Below are positions 6,576 to 15,842 of a DNA stretch of 64,000 bases, one piece after another. Location: assembly GCF_003034995.1 (NCBI RefSeq), contig NZ_PZKF01000015.1, positions 1 through 64,000 of the forward strand, in the 5' to 3' direction. Numbering within the stretch: position 1 is the stretch's first letter; each line of letters begins with the position of its first letter. The notes under the pieces are model-generated. The model was given only the letters and a program-made list of their open reading frames with translations. It did no database searches and was not told where the DNA came from. A program made the position numbers and the translations under genes. Origin of the DNA: Phaeovulum veldkampii DSM 11550 (GTDB taxonomy: Bacteria; Pseudomonadota; Alphaproteobacteria; Rhodobacterales; Rhodobacteraceae).

Positions 6576-9500
6576 ATGGCACGCTTTTTCATCGACCGGC
6601 CTATCTTCGCCTGGGTGATCTCGATCCTGATCATGGGGATCGGGGTATTATCCATCCTCACACTGCCGGTGGCGCAATACCCGCAGATCGCCCCCCCCAC
6701 CGTCAGCATCAGTGCCACCTACCCCGGCGCCTCGGCCGAGACGGTGGCCAACACCGTGACGCAGGTCATCGAACAGCAGATGACCGGCCTTGATGGGCTG
6801 CGTTACTTCAGTTCCAACTCGACCTCGGCGGGCACGGCCAATATCACGCTGACCTTTGAAACGGGCACCGATGCCGACATCGCGCAGGTGCAGGTGCAGA
6901 ACAAGCTGGCGCAAGCCACCGCTCTGCTGCCCGAAACCGTGCAGCGACAAGGTATCACGGTGCGCAAATCTTCGGCCGGTTTCCTGATGGTGATCGGCCT
7001 GATCTCGACCGATGGCAAACTCGAACAGGTTGACCTGTCGGATTACATGGTCAGCAACCTGCTGGATGAATTTTCGCGGCTTGAAGGCGTGGGAGAGGTG
7101 CAGGTCTTTGGCGCGCAATATGCGATGCGGATCTGGCTGGATCCGGCCAAACTTGCCGCCTTTGAACTGACGCCGTCGGATGTGGTGGCCTCGGTGTCCG
7201 AGGAAAACGCACAGATTTCGGCGGGCGCGTTCGGGTCGCGCCCGGCGGTTGACGGGCAGATGCTGAATGCAACGATCACCGCGCAATCGCTGCTGCGCAC
7301 ACCCGAAGATTTCGAACAGATCGTGCTGCGCGCCGCGACCGATGGCGGGCTTGTGCTGCTGAAGGATGTGGCCAGGGTCGAGATCGGGGCCGAGAATTAC
7401 AGCACCATAGGCCGCTTCAGCCGCGACCCTTCGGCCGGCATGGCGATCCGGCTGGCCTCGGGGGCCAATGCGCTGGATACTGCGCGCCTGGTCAAGGAGC
7501 GCATCGAGCAGCTTTCGGCCTTCTTCCCCGAAGGCGTGGAATATGTGATCCCCTACGACACCACCCCCTTTGTCGAAATTTCGATCAAGGAGGTCGTCAA
7601 GACACTGTTCGAAGCGATCTTCCTGGTCTTCCTCGTGATGCTGCTGTTTTTGCAGAACATCCGCGCCACGCTGATCCCGACGCTGGCGGTGCCTGTGGTT
7701 CTGCTGGGCACCTTCGGCATTCTTGCAGTCTTCGGCTATTCGATCAACACGTTGACCATGCTGGCCATGGTCCTGGCAATCGGCCTGCTGGTCGATGACG
7801 CGATCGTGGTGGTGGAAAACGTCGAACGCATCATGGAGGAAGAAGGGCTCGACCCGCGCGAGGCCACGCGCAAGTCGATGGGCCAGATCACCGGCGCGCT
7901 GATCGGCATCGCGCTGGTTCTGTCGGCGGTGTTCGTGCCGATGGCGTTTTTCGGCGGATCGACCGGCGTGATCTATCAGCAATTCTCGATCACCATCGTT
8001 TCGGCGATGCTTCTGTCGGTTTTGGTGGCACTGACGCTGACGCCCGCGCTGTGCGCCACGATCCTGCGCAACCGCGATTCGGTGCATATCAAGCGCGGCC
8101 CGTTCGGCTGGTTCAACAAGGGCTTTGACAAGACCGTGTCGGGCTATGCCGGCAGCGTCGGCTGGATCATCCGGCGGCCGCTGCGGATTGCGGTGATCTA
8201 TCTGATGATGGTGGGCGGCATGGGCTACATGTTCGTCAAAACCCCGACGGGCTTTTTGCCGGCCGAGGATCAGGGGATCTTGTTCACCCTGATCCAGGCC
8301 CCCACCGGCGCCACCGCCGAACGCACGCTGGAGGTGGTCAAGCAGGTGGAAAACCACTTCCTTGATGCCGAGGCGGAAAACGTCAATTCGATGTTCGGCG
8401 TCGTGGGCTTCAGCTTTGCCGGTCAGGGCCAGAACATGGCGCTTGCCTTTGTGCAGTTGAAGGACTGGTCCGAACGCACCCGCCCCGACCAGTCGGCGCA
8501 GGCCATTGCGGGCCGGGCCTTTGGCGCGCTCAGCCAGATCCGCGATGCGATGGTGTTCCCGATCGTGCCGCCCTCGGTGATCGAACTGGGCAACGTCTCG
8601 GGCTTCGACTTCTACCTTCAGGCACGCAACGGCCAAAGCCACGAACAACTGCTGGAGGCGCGCAACATGCTGCTGGGCATGGCGGCGCAAAGCCCGCTGA
8701 TCGCCTCGGCCCGACCCAACGGGCTGGAGGATGCGGCCCAGTTCAACCTGGATATCGACTGGCGCGCGGCGGGCGCGATGGGGGTTTCGGCTACCGATGT
8801 GGCAAGCCTGCTGTCGGTCGCCTGGGCGGGGCGCTATGTCAACGACTTCGTCGATAACGACCGGATCAAGCGTGTCTATGTCCAGGGCGAGGCCGAGGCC
8901 CGCGCCACCCCCGAAGACATCCGCAAATGGCGTGTGCGCAACGACAATGGCGGGCTGGTGCCGTTTTCCAACTTTGCCACCGGCAGTTGGGAGTTCGGCC
9001 CGCAGGGCCTGACGCGCTATAACGGCATCCCCTCGATGCAGATCCAGGGCTCGCCCGCGCCCGGCGTCTCGACCGGCGAGGCGATGGCGGAAATGGAGCG
9101 GCTGGCAGGCCAGCTTCCGCCGGGCTTTGCCCTGTCCTGGACCGGCCTGTCGCTGGAGGAGCGCGACTCTGGCAATCAGGCGCCGCTGCTGTATGCGCTG
9201 TCGCTCGCGGCGGTCTTCCTGTGCCTTGCCGCGCTCTATGAAAGCTGGTCGATCCCGTTTGCGGTGATGCTGGCCATGCCCATCGGCGTGCTGGGCGCGC
9301 TGGCGGGCGCCTGGTTGGGCGGGTTCGACAATGGCGTGTTCTTTCAGGTCGGCCTGCTGACAGTAATCGGCCTGACCGGCAAGAACGCCATCCTGATCGT
9401 GGAATTTGCCCGCGACCGGATGGAAGCTGGCGAGCCAATGATGGAGGCGGTGAAAGAAGCCGCACGGCAGCGGTTCCGCCCGATCATCATGACCTCGATG

Positions 9501-9674
9501 GCGTTTTCGCTGGGCGTGCTGCCGCTGGTTCTGTCCACCGGTGCAGGTTCCGGCGGGCGCACGGCCATCGGCTCGGGCGTGCTGGGCGGCACGATCTCGG
9601 CCACGGTGATCGGGGTGCTGTTCGTGCCGCTGTTCTTTGTGCTGGTGCGCCGGTTCTTCAGCAAATCAACCTGA
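6576..9674 (+). CDS. RND multidrug efflux pump, inner-membrane subunit (HAE1 family)
   Basis: The 1032-residue length and twelve predicted membrane segments in two halves are those of AcrB/MexB proteins. The start [17 protein letters not shown] is characteristic. The proton-relay Asp pair is Asp407-Asp408 in [16 protein letters not shown], and the partner Lys936 is in [13 protein letters not shown]. Large periplasmic loops form the porter and docking domains. The pump exports hydrophobic compounds using proton influx, together with the adaptor encoded just upstream. No TolC-like outer-membrane factor gene follows, so it must borrow a channel encoded elsewhere. The operon ends at a strong hairpin terminator. 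The substrate range cannot be predicted. Confidence 0.95.
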   Translation: MARFFIDRPIFAWVISILIMGIGVLSILTLPVAQYPQIAPPTVSISATYPGASAETVANTVTQVIEQQMTGLDGLRYFSSNSTSAGTANITLTFETGTDADIAQVQVQNKLAQATALLPETVQRQGITVRKSSAGFLMVIGLISTDGKLEQVDLSDYMVSNLLDEFSRLEGVGEVQVFGAQYAMRIWLDPAKLAAFELTPSDVVASVSEENAQISAGAFGSRPAVDGQMLNATITAQSLLRTPEDFEQIVLRAATDGGLVLLKDVARVEIGAENYSTIGRFSRDPSAGMAIRLASGANALDTARLVKERIEQLSAFFPEGVEYVIPYDTTPFVEISIKEVVKTLFEAIFLVFLVMLLFLQNIRATLIPTLAVPVVLLGTFGILAVFGYSINTLTMLAMVLAIGLLVDDAIVVVENVERIMEEEGLDPREATRKSMGQITGALIGIALVLSAVFVPMAFFGGSTGVIYQQFSITIVSAMLLSVLVALTLTPALCATILRNRDSVHIKRGPFGWFNKGFDKTVSGYAGSVGWIIRRPLRIAVIYLMMVGGMGYMFVKTPTGFLPAEDQGILFTLIQAPTGATAERTLEVVKQVENHFLDAEAENVNSMFGVVGFSFAGQGQNMALAFVQLKDWSERTRPDQSAQAIAGRAFGALSQIRDAMVFPIVPPSVIELGNVSGFDFYLQARNGQSHEQLLEARNMLLGMAAQSPLIASARPNGLEDAAQFNLDIDWRAAGAMGVSATDVASLLSVAWAGRYVNDFVDNDRIKRVYVQGEAEARATPEDIRKWRVRNDNGGLVPFSNFATGSWEFGPQGLTRYNGIPSMQIQGSPAPGVSTGEAMAEMERLAGQLPPGFALSWTGLSLEERDSGNQAPLLYALSLAAVFLCLAALYESWSIPFAVMLAMPIGVLGALAGAWLGGFDNGVFFQVGLLTVIGLTGKNAILIVEFARDRMEAGEPMMEAVKEAARQRFRPIIMTSMAFSLGVLPLVLSTGAGSGGRTAIGSGVLGGTISATVIGVLFVPLFFVLVRRFFSKST

Positions 9675-9681
9675 CACACCC

Positions 9682-9713
9682 CCCTAGGCCCGGCCTTCGC
9701 GCCGGGCCTAGGG
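9682..9713. terminator. Bidirectional hairpin terminator between convergent genes
   Basis: CCCTAGGCCCGGC (9682-9694) and GCCGGGCCTAGGG (9701-9713) form a perfect 13-bp stem with a 6-base loop. It lies 7 bases after the pump stop codon and contains the TAG stop of the convergent glycosyltransferase gene (9708-9710). There is no long T tract on either side, so it may act with Rho or as a 3' end stabiliser. Confidence 0.75.
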
Positions 9714-10415
9714 CTGCACCCGCATCGCGCGCATGGCCAGTATCTGCACCACGATCCGGGCAGGCGAGACGGTTCTGAAAATATCGCCCATCATGCGCGC
9801 ATCGGCCCGAAGCCCCGCCAACAGCCCATATTTCGACTGTTTGAACGGGCTTTTCACACCGGGCCAGTCCACCACGGCAATGCGGCAGCGGCGGCCAATG
9901 CAAAGCGTGTTGAGATACACCTCAAAGCCAAACTTTGGCAGGCGCAGCAACACCTCAAGCGGCTGATCCAGCAAGCTGCGCGCCAACACACGCTCGCCCG
10001 AGATATAATCCAGCCCGATGGCGCGCCATAGTCGGGGCGCGTTGTCGCGAAGGCTGATCGAGATATCGGCCCGACCGCTGCGCACCGGGGCAATCAGCGC
10101 AGCGATATGGGCGGGCGTCAGGCCGATCAGATCAGCATCCAGCAACAGCAACAGCGGTGCGCCCGCCGCCTCGATCCCCGCGGCCAGCGCCGCCGTCTTG
10201 CCGCGGTTTTGCGGCTGCCGGATCAGCCGCAGGCCCGGCGTGGTGGCGGCGATTGCAGCGACGACTTCGGCGGTGGCATCGGTCGAGGCATCATCGACCA
10301 CAATCACCTCGGCCACATCGGGATGCCCCGCCACGGCCTCCAGAACGCAACCGATCCGCACCGCCTCGTTGAAGGCCGGTATGATACAGGACACGCGGGG
10401 GCTGTCTTTGGTCAT
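9708..10415 (-). CDS. Glycosyltransferase family 2
   Basis: The 235-residue protein has a GT-A fold: VSCIIPAFNEA at the N-terminus, VIVVDDASTDATAEVV with the first acidic pair, and LLLLDADLIGL with the metal-binding DxD near residue 100. It lacks obvious membrane segments. The ATG at 10415 overlaps the stop of the DedA gene as ATGA, which favours this start over a longer one inside that gene. It is the last gene of a four-gene operon with the DedA protein, the GT21 enzyme and the phosphoesterase. The likely job is adding a sugar to a lipid acceptor made by the operon; donor and acceptor are unknown. Confidence 0.85.
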   Translation of the reverse strand: MTKDSPRVSCIIPAFNEAVRIGCVLEAVAGHPDVAEVIVVDDASTDATAEVVAAIAATTPGLRLIRQPQNRGKTAALAAGIEAAGAPLLLLLDADLIGLTPAHIAALIAPVRSGRADISISLRDNAPRLWRAIGLDYISGERVLARSLLDQPLEVLLRLPKFGFEVYLNTLCIGRRCRIAVVDWPGVKSPFKQSKYGLLAGLRADARMMGDIFRTVSPARIVVQILAMRAMRVQP

Positions 10416-10987
10416 GTCGTGTTCCGTCTGCGCAGCAGATACCATGTCACGCCGACCAGAACACCGACCCCGACAATCATGAACGAGGCGCGGAATATCC
10501 AGCTGTCGATCTGCTCCGAGGCATGGCCCAGCGTATAGCCGATGGCGACGAAAAACAGGCTTTTCGGAACCCCGGCCAGGAGGTTGTAGCCCAGAAAGGC
10601 CGCCGGGTTCATCCGTGCCGCGCCCGCGGCGATCAGCACCAGAAAGCCGACAGAATGGGTCAGCTTGCCCAGCAGCAACATGCGCCCTCCATGGGTGCGG
10701 AAATGGTCGGTCAACTGTGCCAGCCGCTGTTCATCCACCTTCAGCCGGGCGCGCCAGCGGGCCGGCAGCAGAGCCACCCCGCGCCGCCCCAGCAGATAGA
10801 ACAGCGTATCACCAATCAGATCGGCAACGATCACCACAACACAAACCGTTACGATGTCGATGTAGGCCAGCCGCGCCAGCCAGGCCGCAATCACGGTGAC
10901 AATCGGCCCCTCCAGCACCGCCATTGGCGCCAGCAGGGCCACGCCATGGGCCTGTATCAGCGGCAGGACAGATTCGACCCCGATCAT
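10412..10987 (-). CDS. DedA/VTT-domain membrane protein
   Basis: The 191-residue protein has four to five hydrophobic segments and the SNARE-associated/VTT fold. Glu26 in AVLEGPIVTVIAAWLARL corresponds to the conserved acidic residue of the family. The later segment GGRMLLLGKLTHSVGFLVLI occupies the place of the usual arginine-containing motif but carries Lys and His instead, so it is a divergent member. DedA proteins are implicated in flipping undecaprenyl phosphate or phospholipids and in membrane homeostasis. It starts 6 bases after the GT21 gene and overlaps the GT2 gene by 4 bases. A role in moving a lipid intermediate of this operon is inferred. Confidence 0.85.
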   Translation of the reverse strand: MIGVESVLPLIQAHGVALLAPMAVLEGPIVTVIAAWLARLAYIDIVTVCVVVIVADLIGDTLFYLLGRRGVALLPARWRARLKVDEQRLAQLTDHFRTHGGRMLLLGKLTHSVGFLVLIAAGAARMNPAAFLGYNLLAGVPKSLFFVAIGYTLGHASEQIDSWIFRASFMIVGVGVLVGVTWYLLRRRNTT

Positions 10988-10993
10988 GGCCGA

Positions 10994-12130
10994 TCAGACC
11001 GGCGTGGCAGGCCGGGCGGGCGCAGCCATCGTATTGCCGCGCCAGACAAAATCACGCCCCGCCCAGGCCCAGGTCCAGACCGCGGGGACCATCAGATCAC
11101 GCAGCAGCGCGGCCGCCAGATCACGCGGGCCCATCGGCCAGCCCGCGCCGCGCGCCAGCGCCGCCTCGGTGCCATACCAGACCAGCGCATAGGCAGGCAG
11201 GCTGGCCAGCGGCGCAGCACCCGCTGCAACCACGGCGGTCAGCGCGGCCATCGGGGCTAGGGCGCCGGTCAACACCTCGGGCACGAACAGCGCCGGAAAG
11301 CCAAGCCGCCGCACCCGCGCCCAGCGCAGTTGACGGCCCCAGACCTCGGCAAAGCTGCGCTGCCCTATGGGTTGGGCAAAAGGCTGCGGCGTCAGTCGCA
11401 CGTTCAGACCTGCGGCGCGCACCAGCTTGGTTGCGTTCACATCTTCGGCGATTTCGGCACCCAGCGCAGCCAGACCGCCGGCATAATCCAGAATTTTACG
11501 GTTCCAGAACAGTGTCTTGCCCTGCGCAAATCCAAGCCCGACCTGATCGGCGGCCAATTGCCAGCGCGCCTGATAGGCGTTCAGAAAGGCGCATTCGACC
11601 GCCCCCCACAACCCCTGCGGTCGAATCCCCACTGGCGGCGACGACACCAGCCCCGTGCCCGGCGTCCACGCCGCGACCAACGTGCGCAGATAATCGGGCG
11701 GCAGCAGCAGGTTGCTGTCGGCCATCACGATCCAGTCTGACCGTGCTGCAGCCCAGCCCTTGGCCAGATTGTTCAGCTTGGGGTTGGTGGTGATCCGGTC
11801 TTCGCCGATCATCAGGCGGGCGCGAGTACCGGAATGGGCAGCGATCAGGCGGTGGATCAGCGGCACCACCGGATCATCCGCCGAAGCGGCGCAGAAAATC
11901 ACCTCATAAGTGGGGTAATCAAGTCCAAAGCTGGACCCAAGCGTTTCGGCATCCAGCGGGTCAAGCCCGCAAACGGGGCGCAACAGTGTGATCTGGGGCA
12001 GAACACGCGGCATTGCGGGGGCAACTTTGGCGCGGCGCAGACGGGCCGCTACCAACACCGCACTGGCCAGATGCAGCGCCAATGCAGCGGCGCAAAATAC
12101 GGCCAGAACGATCAGAATCAGGTCTTGCAT
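10994..12130 (-). CDS. GT21 (ceramide-glucosyltransferase-like) membrane glycosyltransferase, Agt-like
   Basis: The 378-residue protein has an N-terminal membrane helix (LILIVLAVFCAAALALHL), a GT-A domain and C-terminal hydrophobic segments. The signature residues of family 21 are visible: ITLLRPVCGLDPL, FCAASADDPVV, IVMADSNLLLP, the AEDVNATKLV loop and the terminal GRQLRWARVRR (Q-x-x-R-W). In alphaproteobacteria, GT21 enzymes of the Agt type glycosylate diacylglycerol to replace phospholipids when phosphate is scarce; eukaryotic relatives make glucosylceramide. The start at 12130 is 1 base after the stop of the phosphoesterase gene. That partnership favours the diacylglycerol role over ceramide. 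Confidence 0.8.
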   Translation of the reverse strand: MQDLILIVLAVFCAAALALHLASAVLVAARLRRAKVAPAMPRVLPQITLLRPVCGLDPLDAETLGSSFGLDYPTYEVIFCAASADDPVVPLIHRLIAAHSGTRARLMIGEDRITTNPKLNNLAKGWAAARSDWIVMADSNLLLPPDYLRTLVAAWTPGTGLVSSPPVGIRPQGLWGAVECAFLNAYQARWQLAADQVGLGFAQGKTLFWNRKILDYAGGLAALGAEIAEDVNATKLVRAAGLNVRLTPQPFAQPIGQRSFAEVWGRQLRWARVRRLGFPALFVPEVLTGALAPMAALTAVVAAGAAPLASLPAYALVWYGTEAALARGAGWPMGPRDLAAALLRDLMVPAVWTWAWAGRDFVWRGNTMAAPARPATPV

Positions 12131-12131
12131 G

Positions 12132-12983
12132 TCAGGCCACCACACTTGCGGCATCATCCAGCACGGCAACCGGCCCCGGTGCGGCTTGGGCCAGCGGTTT
12201 GCCCTCCCACGTCAGCAGACGCAAACGGCCACAGGCATCTTCGGCGAGCGCGGTGAAGTTCTCGACCCAGTCGCCACAATTGGCATAGATCACGCCATAA
12301 TCGTCATGCAGATCGGCCTTGTGGAAATGCCCACAGATCACACCGTCAAAGCCAAGCTGCCGCGCCACATCGGTCAGCCGTTCCTCGAACCGGTTGCGAT
12401 AGCGCAGCAGGGCGTTGACCTGCACCAGCGCCGCCTCGATCATGCGCGCCTCTTCCAGTTCCAGCTTACGGCGCACACGGTTGATCGCATTGTTCAGTCC
12501 GCGCACCAGACTGTCGGCCCAGGCGCCGAACTTGGACAGCCAGCGCGCCTGGAACAGCTTGGCATCCCAATGGTCGCCATGAACCACCAGATAGCGCTGC
12601 CCGTCGGCAGCCACATGGGCGGCCTGCTCTACCACCTCGATCGCCCCAAAATAGGTGCCATAGTGGCGGCGGAAGAAGTCGTCGTGGTTGCCGGGCACAT
12701 AGACGATCCGCACCCCCTCGCGTACGCGGGCCAGCAGGGTCTGGATTACGGCGTCATGGGTGGGCGACCATTTCGGAGAGATCGGCTGCCAGTTGTCGAA
12801 GATGTCGCCGACCAGATAGATCACCTCGGCGTCGTGACGGTTCAGAAACTGCAGGAACCGGTCTGCCCGGCAACCATTGGCGCCCAGATGCAGGTCCGAC
12901 AGAAACAGGCTGCGATACCGCCGTCGCTGTTCGGGCAGCGGTGACAGGATCTGATGGGCTTCGGGCTGGGTATGTATCGACAT
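12132..12983 (-). CDS. Calcineurin-like phosphoesterase, PlcP/LpxH-like
   Basis: The 283-residue protein has the full metallophosphoesterase motif set: LFLSDLHLGANG, LVGDIFDNW, VPGNHDDFFRR, VVHGDHWD and CGHFHKADLH. It belongs to the group annotated as UDP-2,3-diacylglucosamine hydrolase. In alphaproteobacteria lipid A is normally made with the unrelated LpxI from the lpx cluster. LpxH-like paralogues such as PlcP instead split phospholipids to diacylglycerol during phosphate starvation. Adjacency to a GT21 enzyme is the typical PlcP-Agt arrangement. I chose the ATG at 12983 because the conserved domain begins shortly after it. The exact substrate is inferred from context. Confidence 0.72.
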   Translation of the reverse strand: MSIHTQPEAHQILSPLPEQRRRYRSLFLSDLHLGANGCRADRFLQFLNRHDAEVIYLVGDIFDNWQPISPKWSPTHDAVIQTLLARVREGVRIVYVPGNHDDFFRRHYGTYFGAIEVVEQAAHVAADGQRYLVVHGDHWDAKLFQARWLSKFGAWADSLVRGLNNAINRVRRKLELEEARMIEAALVQVNALLRYRNRFEERLTDVARQLGFDGVICGHFHKADLHDDYGVIYANCGDWVENFTALAEDACGRLRLLTWEGKPLAQAAPGPVAVLDDAASVVA

Positions 12984-13212
12984 GCGACCTGCCTGACATT
13001 GGTTCCGATGGGCACCCCGATCGCCAACCGACCGAGCACAGCCTATCCTCACGCATGCAGCACAAGGAAATGCGACGAATTATGACAAAACAGCAAAACT
13101 TCGGCCGTTTTGTTTGCAACAATGGCCCTGTCAATGCCCCGCAGCCGCCCCGATTTCGTCCAAATGCCGGATGAATCTGACATCAGAACGCATAATAGTA
13201 TCGGAGGCGGTC

Positions 13213-13443
13213 ATGTCGATCATAGAAAACCTCGTTCGGCGACTGAAACCTGCGCCGCAGGCCGAAGCCACCGCCGAGCCGAAGGCGGCACCTGCGCGCC
13301 GCTTTAGCTTGGGCCGCGACCGTGAAGACCCGGTGATCACAGCACGTCTGGCTGCGCTCGCCGAACCTGCGCCCGCGGCGCGCCGCCGGAGTGTGGCGGC
13401 CCCCTCGCCCTTCCGCGTCAACCCGCGGGCCGAGTCAGCCTGA
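13213..13443 (+). CDS. Small basic Ala/Arg/Pro-rich protein of unknown function
   Basis: A GGAGG at 13203-13207 precedes the ATG at 13213, and the frame encodes 76 residues. The N-terminus MSIIENLVRRLKP could form a short amphipathic helix. The rest is rich in Ala, Pro and Arg and looks disordered (PARRFSLGRDREDP). No known domain is recognised. The coding frame has the third-position GC bias of real genes and ends 3 bases before the convergent mipZ stop. I consider it a real but uncharacterised gene, probably restricted to Rhodobacterales. Confidence 0.6.
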   Translation: MSIIENLVRRLKPAPQAEATAEPKAAPARRFSLGRDREDPVITARLAALAEPAPAARRRSVAAPSPFRVNPRAESA

Positions 13444-13446
13444 ACA

Positions 13447-14256
13447 TTAAAACTGCACCGTCACGCCCGGCAGGCGCAATTCCTGCATCAGATCACGCAG
13501 TTCCTGCCGGGCGGCGATGTTGGACATGTTCAGGCTTTCAACACCCAGATCGCGCAGATCCAGCAGCGTCAGCCCGCGTGGGAACAATTCGCGAAAGATT
13601 ACCCGTTCCGAAAAGCCCGGCGCCACCCGAAAGCCGATGCGCCGCGACAGTTCCTCAAGCGCCGCGCCCACCTTCTTTTTGTTGTGCATCTGCTGCGCGC
13701 CCAGACGGTTGCGCAGCACAATCCAGTCGATCGGCTTCAGTCCTGCCCGCGCACGCAACTGCCGGGCCGCCCAGACCATTTCGGCATAGATCGACGGGCC
13801 GCTGACCCGTCCGGTTTCCGGGTCGATCCGGGCCAGCAGGTCAAAGTCGATAAAACTGTCGTTCAGCGGCGTGATCAGCGTATCGGCCAGCGAATGGGCC
13901 ATCTGGCTCAACTTGGTATGGCTGCCGGGGCAGTCGATGACGATAAAGTCGCTATCCGCCTCCAGCGTCGCAACGGCGGTGGCAAGCTGCTGATCCAGCG
14001 GGTCTTGGCCGGGTTCCAGTCTGACCGCATCCACCTCTGGCAGAAGGCGGTAATTGGGCGTAGGCAGCGCCAGTCCCTCGCGCGCCAGAAACGTCATCCG
14101 GTTTTCAATATAACGGCCAAAGCTGCGCTGGCGCAGGTCAAGATCCAGTGCGCCGACGCGAAAGCCCATCCGCACCAGCGCGGTGGACACATGCATGCAG
14201 GTGGTGGATTTGCCCGATCCGCCCTTTTCGTTGCCCACGATGATGATATGCGCCAC
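13447..14256 (-). CDS. mipZ: Division-plane positioning ATPase MipZ
   Basis: The 269-residue protein is a ParA/MinD-type ATPase with a deviant Walker A (NEKGGSGKSTT, about residues 9-19), LDLDLRQRSFGRYIENR at the switch I region and FIVIDCPGSHTKLSQMAH at Walker B. RYIENR and the NDSFIDFDLLA segment are typical of MipZ. In Caulobacter it forms a gradient from the pole-bound ParB complex and inhibits FtsZ. The GTG at 14256 with a GGGGAA site is preferred over a TTG at 14277, which falls in the T tract of the rpmE terminator. It follows rpmE on the same strand but is separated from it by that terminator. Confidence 0.9.
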   Translation of the reverse strand: MAHIIIVGNEKGGSGKSTTCMHVSTALVRMGFRVGALDLDLRQRSFGRYIENRMTFLAREGLALPTPNYRLLPEVDAVRLEPGQDPLDQQLATAVATLEADSDFIVIDCPGSHTKLSQMAHSLADTLITPLNDSFIDFDLLARIDPETGRVSGPSIYAEMVWAARQLRARAGLKPIDWIVLRNRLGAQQMHNKKKVGAALEELSRRIGFRVAPGFSERVIFRELFPRGLTLLDLRDLGVESLNMSNIAARQELRDLMQELRLPGVTVQF

Positions 14257-14275
14257 GTCTTCCCCCGCCAGACTC

Positions 14276-14301
14276 AAAAGGCGCGCCGTCTCCGGCGCGC
14301 C
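14276..14301 (-). terminator. Intrinsic terminator downstream of rpmE
   Basis: On the minus strand GGCGCGCC (14301-14294), loop GGAGAC and GGCGCGCC (14287-14280) form a perfect 8-bp GC stem followed by TTTT (14279-14276). It ends the translation-gene cluster and separates it from mipZ. Confidence 0.85.
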
Positions 14302-14344
14302 CTGTCCATATCTTGTGCGTTCCCTTTGGGGAAGCGCCAGTGGC

Positions 14345-14566
14345 TTAGAAGCCGAGGCCGGCGTATTTGTTCTTGAACTTCGACACGCGGCCGCCGGTGT
14401 CCATCAGCTTGGCCGAGCCACCGGTCCAGGCGGGGTGCGCCAGCGGATCGATGTCCAGCGCCATCTGGTCGCCTTCCTTGCCCCAGGTCGAACGGACCTT
14501 GAACACGGTGCCGTCGGTCATCTTCACGTCGATGAAGTGATAATCGGGGTGAATGTCTTTTCTCAT
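14345..14566 (-). CDS. rpmE: Large-subunit ribosomal protein bL31
   Basis: The 73-residue protein begins [20 protein letters not shown] and contains STWGKEG and [13 protein letters not shown], which identify bL31. It lacks the CxxC zinc pair of the C+ form and so is a zinc-independent type. It is 17 bases downstream of rplS on the same strand, and an intrinsic terminator follows about 45 bases later. Confidence 0.95.
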   Translation of the reverse strand: MRKDIHPDYHFIDVKMTDGTVFKVRSTWGKEGDQMALDIDPLAHPAWTGGSAKLMDTGGRVSKFKNKYAGLGF

Positions 14567-14583
14567 TGTCCCGCTCCTCAGGC

Positions 14584-14955
14584 TTACACTTTGGGTTTGT
14601 AGTTGGTGACTTCGGCGATCCGGGCCGATTTACCGCGACGATCACGCAGGTAATACAGCTTGGCGCGGCGCACGCGGCCACGACGGACCACTTCGATCGA
14701 ATCGATGTTGGTCGAATACAGCGGGAACACCCGTTCCACGCCCTCACCGAACGAGATCTTGCGAACGGTGAACGACGCCGCCAGCGTCGAGCCGCCTTTG
14801 CGGGCGATGCAGACGCCTTCATAGTTCTGCACGCGCGAGCGGGTGCCTTCGGTCACTTTGTAGCCGACGCGGATGGTGTCACCGGCCTTGAAGTCGGGGA
14901 TGGTCTTGCCAAGCGCAGCGATCTGCTCGGCTTCGAGTTGCGCGATCAGGTTCAT
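14584..14955 (-). CDS. rplS: Large-subunit ribosomal protein bL19
   Basis: The 123-residue protein starts at the ATG at 14955 behind an AGGACT site. [13 protein letters not shown] and [20 protein letters not shown], with [11 protein letters not shown] and [10 protein letters not shown], are bL19 signatures. The protein sits at the 30S-50S interface. It lies between trmD (50 bases upstream) and rpmE in the conserved translation cluster. Confidence 0.96.
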   Translation of the reverse strand: MNLIAQLEAEQIAALGKTIPDFKAGDTIRVGYKVTEGTRSRVQNYEGVCIARKGGSTLAASFTVRKISFGEGVERVFPLYSTNIDSIEVVRRGRVRRAKLYYLRDRRGKSARIAEVTNYKPKV

Positions 14956-15005
14956 CGCAAGTCCTTTCATTTGCTCGCGGTTATTCCGCGAAGATGTGCG
15001 CGCCC

Positions 15006-15842
15006 TCAGAGCTCTTGGTCTTCATCCGGGTTCCTTCCGTGCTGTGCACAGAACGCCCGCCAGAGATCAGGTCGTCTTTCCTTGGTCAGCCTTTCGGCCA
15101 TAGCCCGCCGCCAGATGGCGATATTCGCGTGATGCCCGGAGTGAAGAACTTCCGGTATCGCGCGGCCTTCCCAAACGGGGGGTTTCGTATACTGCGGGTG
15201 TTCAAGAAGCCCGTGCGAGAAGGACTCCTCCTCGGTGGACGCCTGATTCCCAAGCACGCGGGGTATAAGGCGAACGGTCGCGTCGATCAAGGCCTGTGCC
15301 GCAATCTCGCCCCCGGTCAGGACGAAATCGCCAAGGCTGATCTCTTGCACGCCGAAATGCTCCAGCACACGCTCGTCCACGCCCTCGAACCGGCCGCACA
15401 ACAGCGTCATCCCCTCGGCCTGCGCCAGACTGCGGGCAGTGGTCTGGGTCAGCGGGCGTCCGCGGGGCGACAGATAGATCACCGGCCAGCGCACGCGGTC
15501 GGGCGGGGTGCCGATGCTGGCCTGCGCCAGCGCTTGGCCCACAACATCGGCGCGCAACACCATCCCCGCGCCGCCGCCTGCGGGGGTGTCATCGACGTTG
15601 CGGTGCCGCCCCTCGCCGAACGGGCGCAGGTCGATCGTTTCCAGCGCCCACAGCCCTTCGGCCAGCGCCTTGCCGGTCAGGCTCAGACCCAGCGTGCCGG
15701 GAAACGCCTCGGGGAACAGGGTGACCACGCGCACGGTGAAGGCGCCCTTGATACGGGGCGCATCGCTCATCAGTTCGCGCGGCCTGGCCGATGCCGAGAC
15801 GGCCAGCCGACCATGCGACCGGGGCTTGGGCACTTCAGTCAT
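15006..15842 (-). CDS. trmD: tRNA (guanine37-N1)-methyltransferase TrmD
   Basis: The 278-residue protein has the SPOUT trefoil-knot fold. [30 protein letters not shown] and [13 protein letters not shown] form the S-adenosylmethionine-binding knot, and the C-terminal region [15 protein letters not shown] binds tRNA. The enzyme methylates G37 next to the anticodon to prevent +1 frameshifting. It overlaps rimM by 4 bases (ATGA). About 24 residues before [13 protein letters not shown] are extra compared with typical TrmD, so a start nearer ATGAGCGATGCG (15770) is possible, but the ATGA coupling favours 15842. Confidence 0.95.
   Translation of the reverse strand: MTEVPKPRSHGRLAVSASARPRELMSDAPRIKGAFTVRVVTLFPEAFPGTLGLSLTGKALAEGLWALETIDLRPFGEGRHRNVDDTPAGGGAGMVLRADVVGQALAQASIGTPPDRVRWPVIYLSPRGRPLTQTTARSLAQAEGMTLLCGRFEGVDERVLEHFGVQEISLGDFVLTGGEIAAQALIDATVRLIPRVLGNQASTEEESFSHGLLEHPQYTKPPVWEGRAIPEVLHSGHHANIAIWRRAMAERLTKERRPDLWRAFCAQHGRNPDEDQEL

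Noticed and set aside
6648-8690. 680-codon open frame antisense to the RND pump gene
   Set aside because: The plus strand encodes an unmistakable HAE1 pump over the whole stretch. The antisense product is His/Arg/Gln-rich without any domain, as expected from complementing high-GC codons.
12984-13212. Complete Pho box upstream of the phosphoesterase operon
   Set aside because: One good half-site (TTGTCAT on the minus strand) is present, but the second half at the required spacing matches poorly, so I did not annotate it as a feature.
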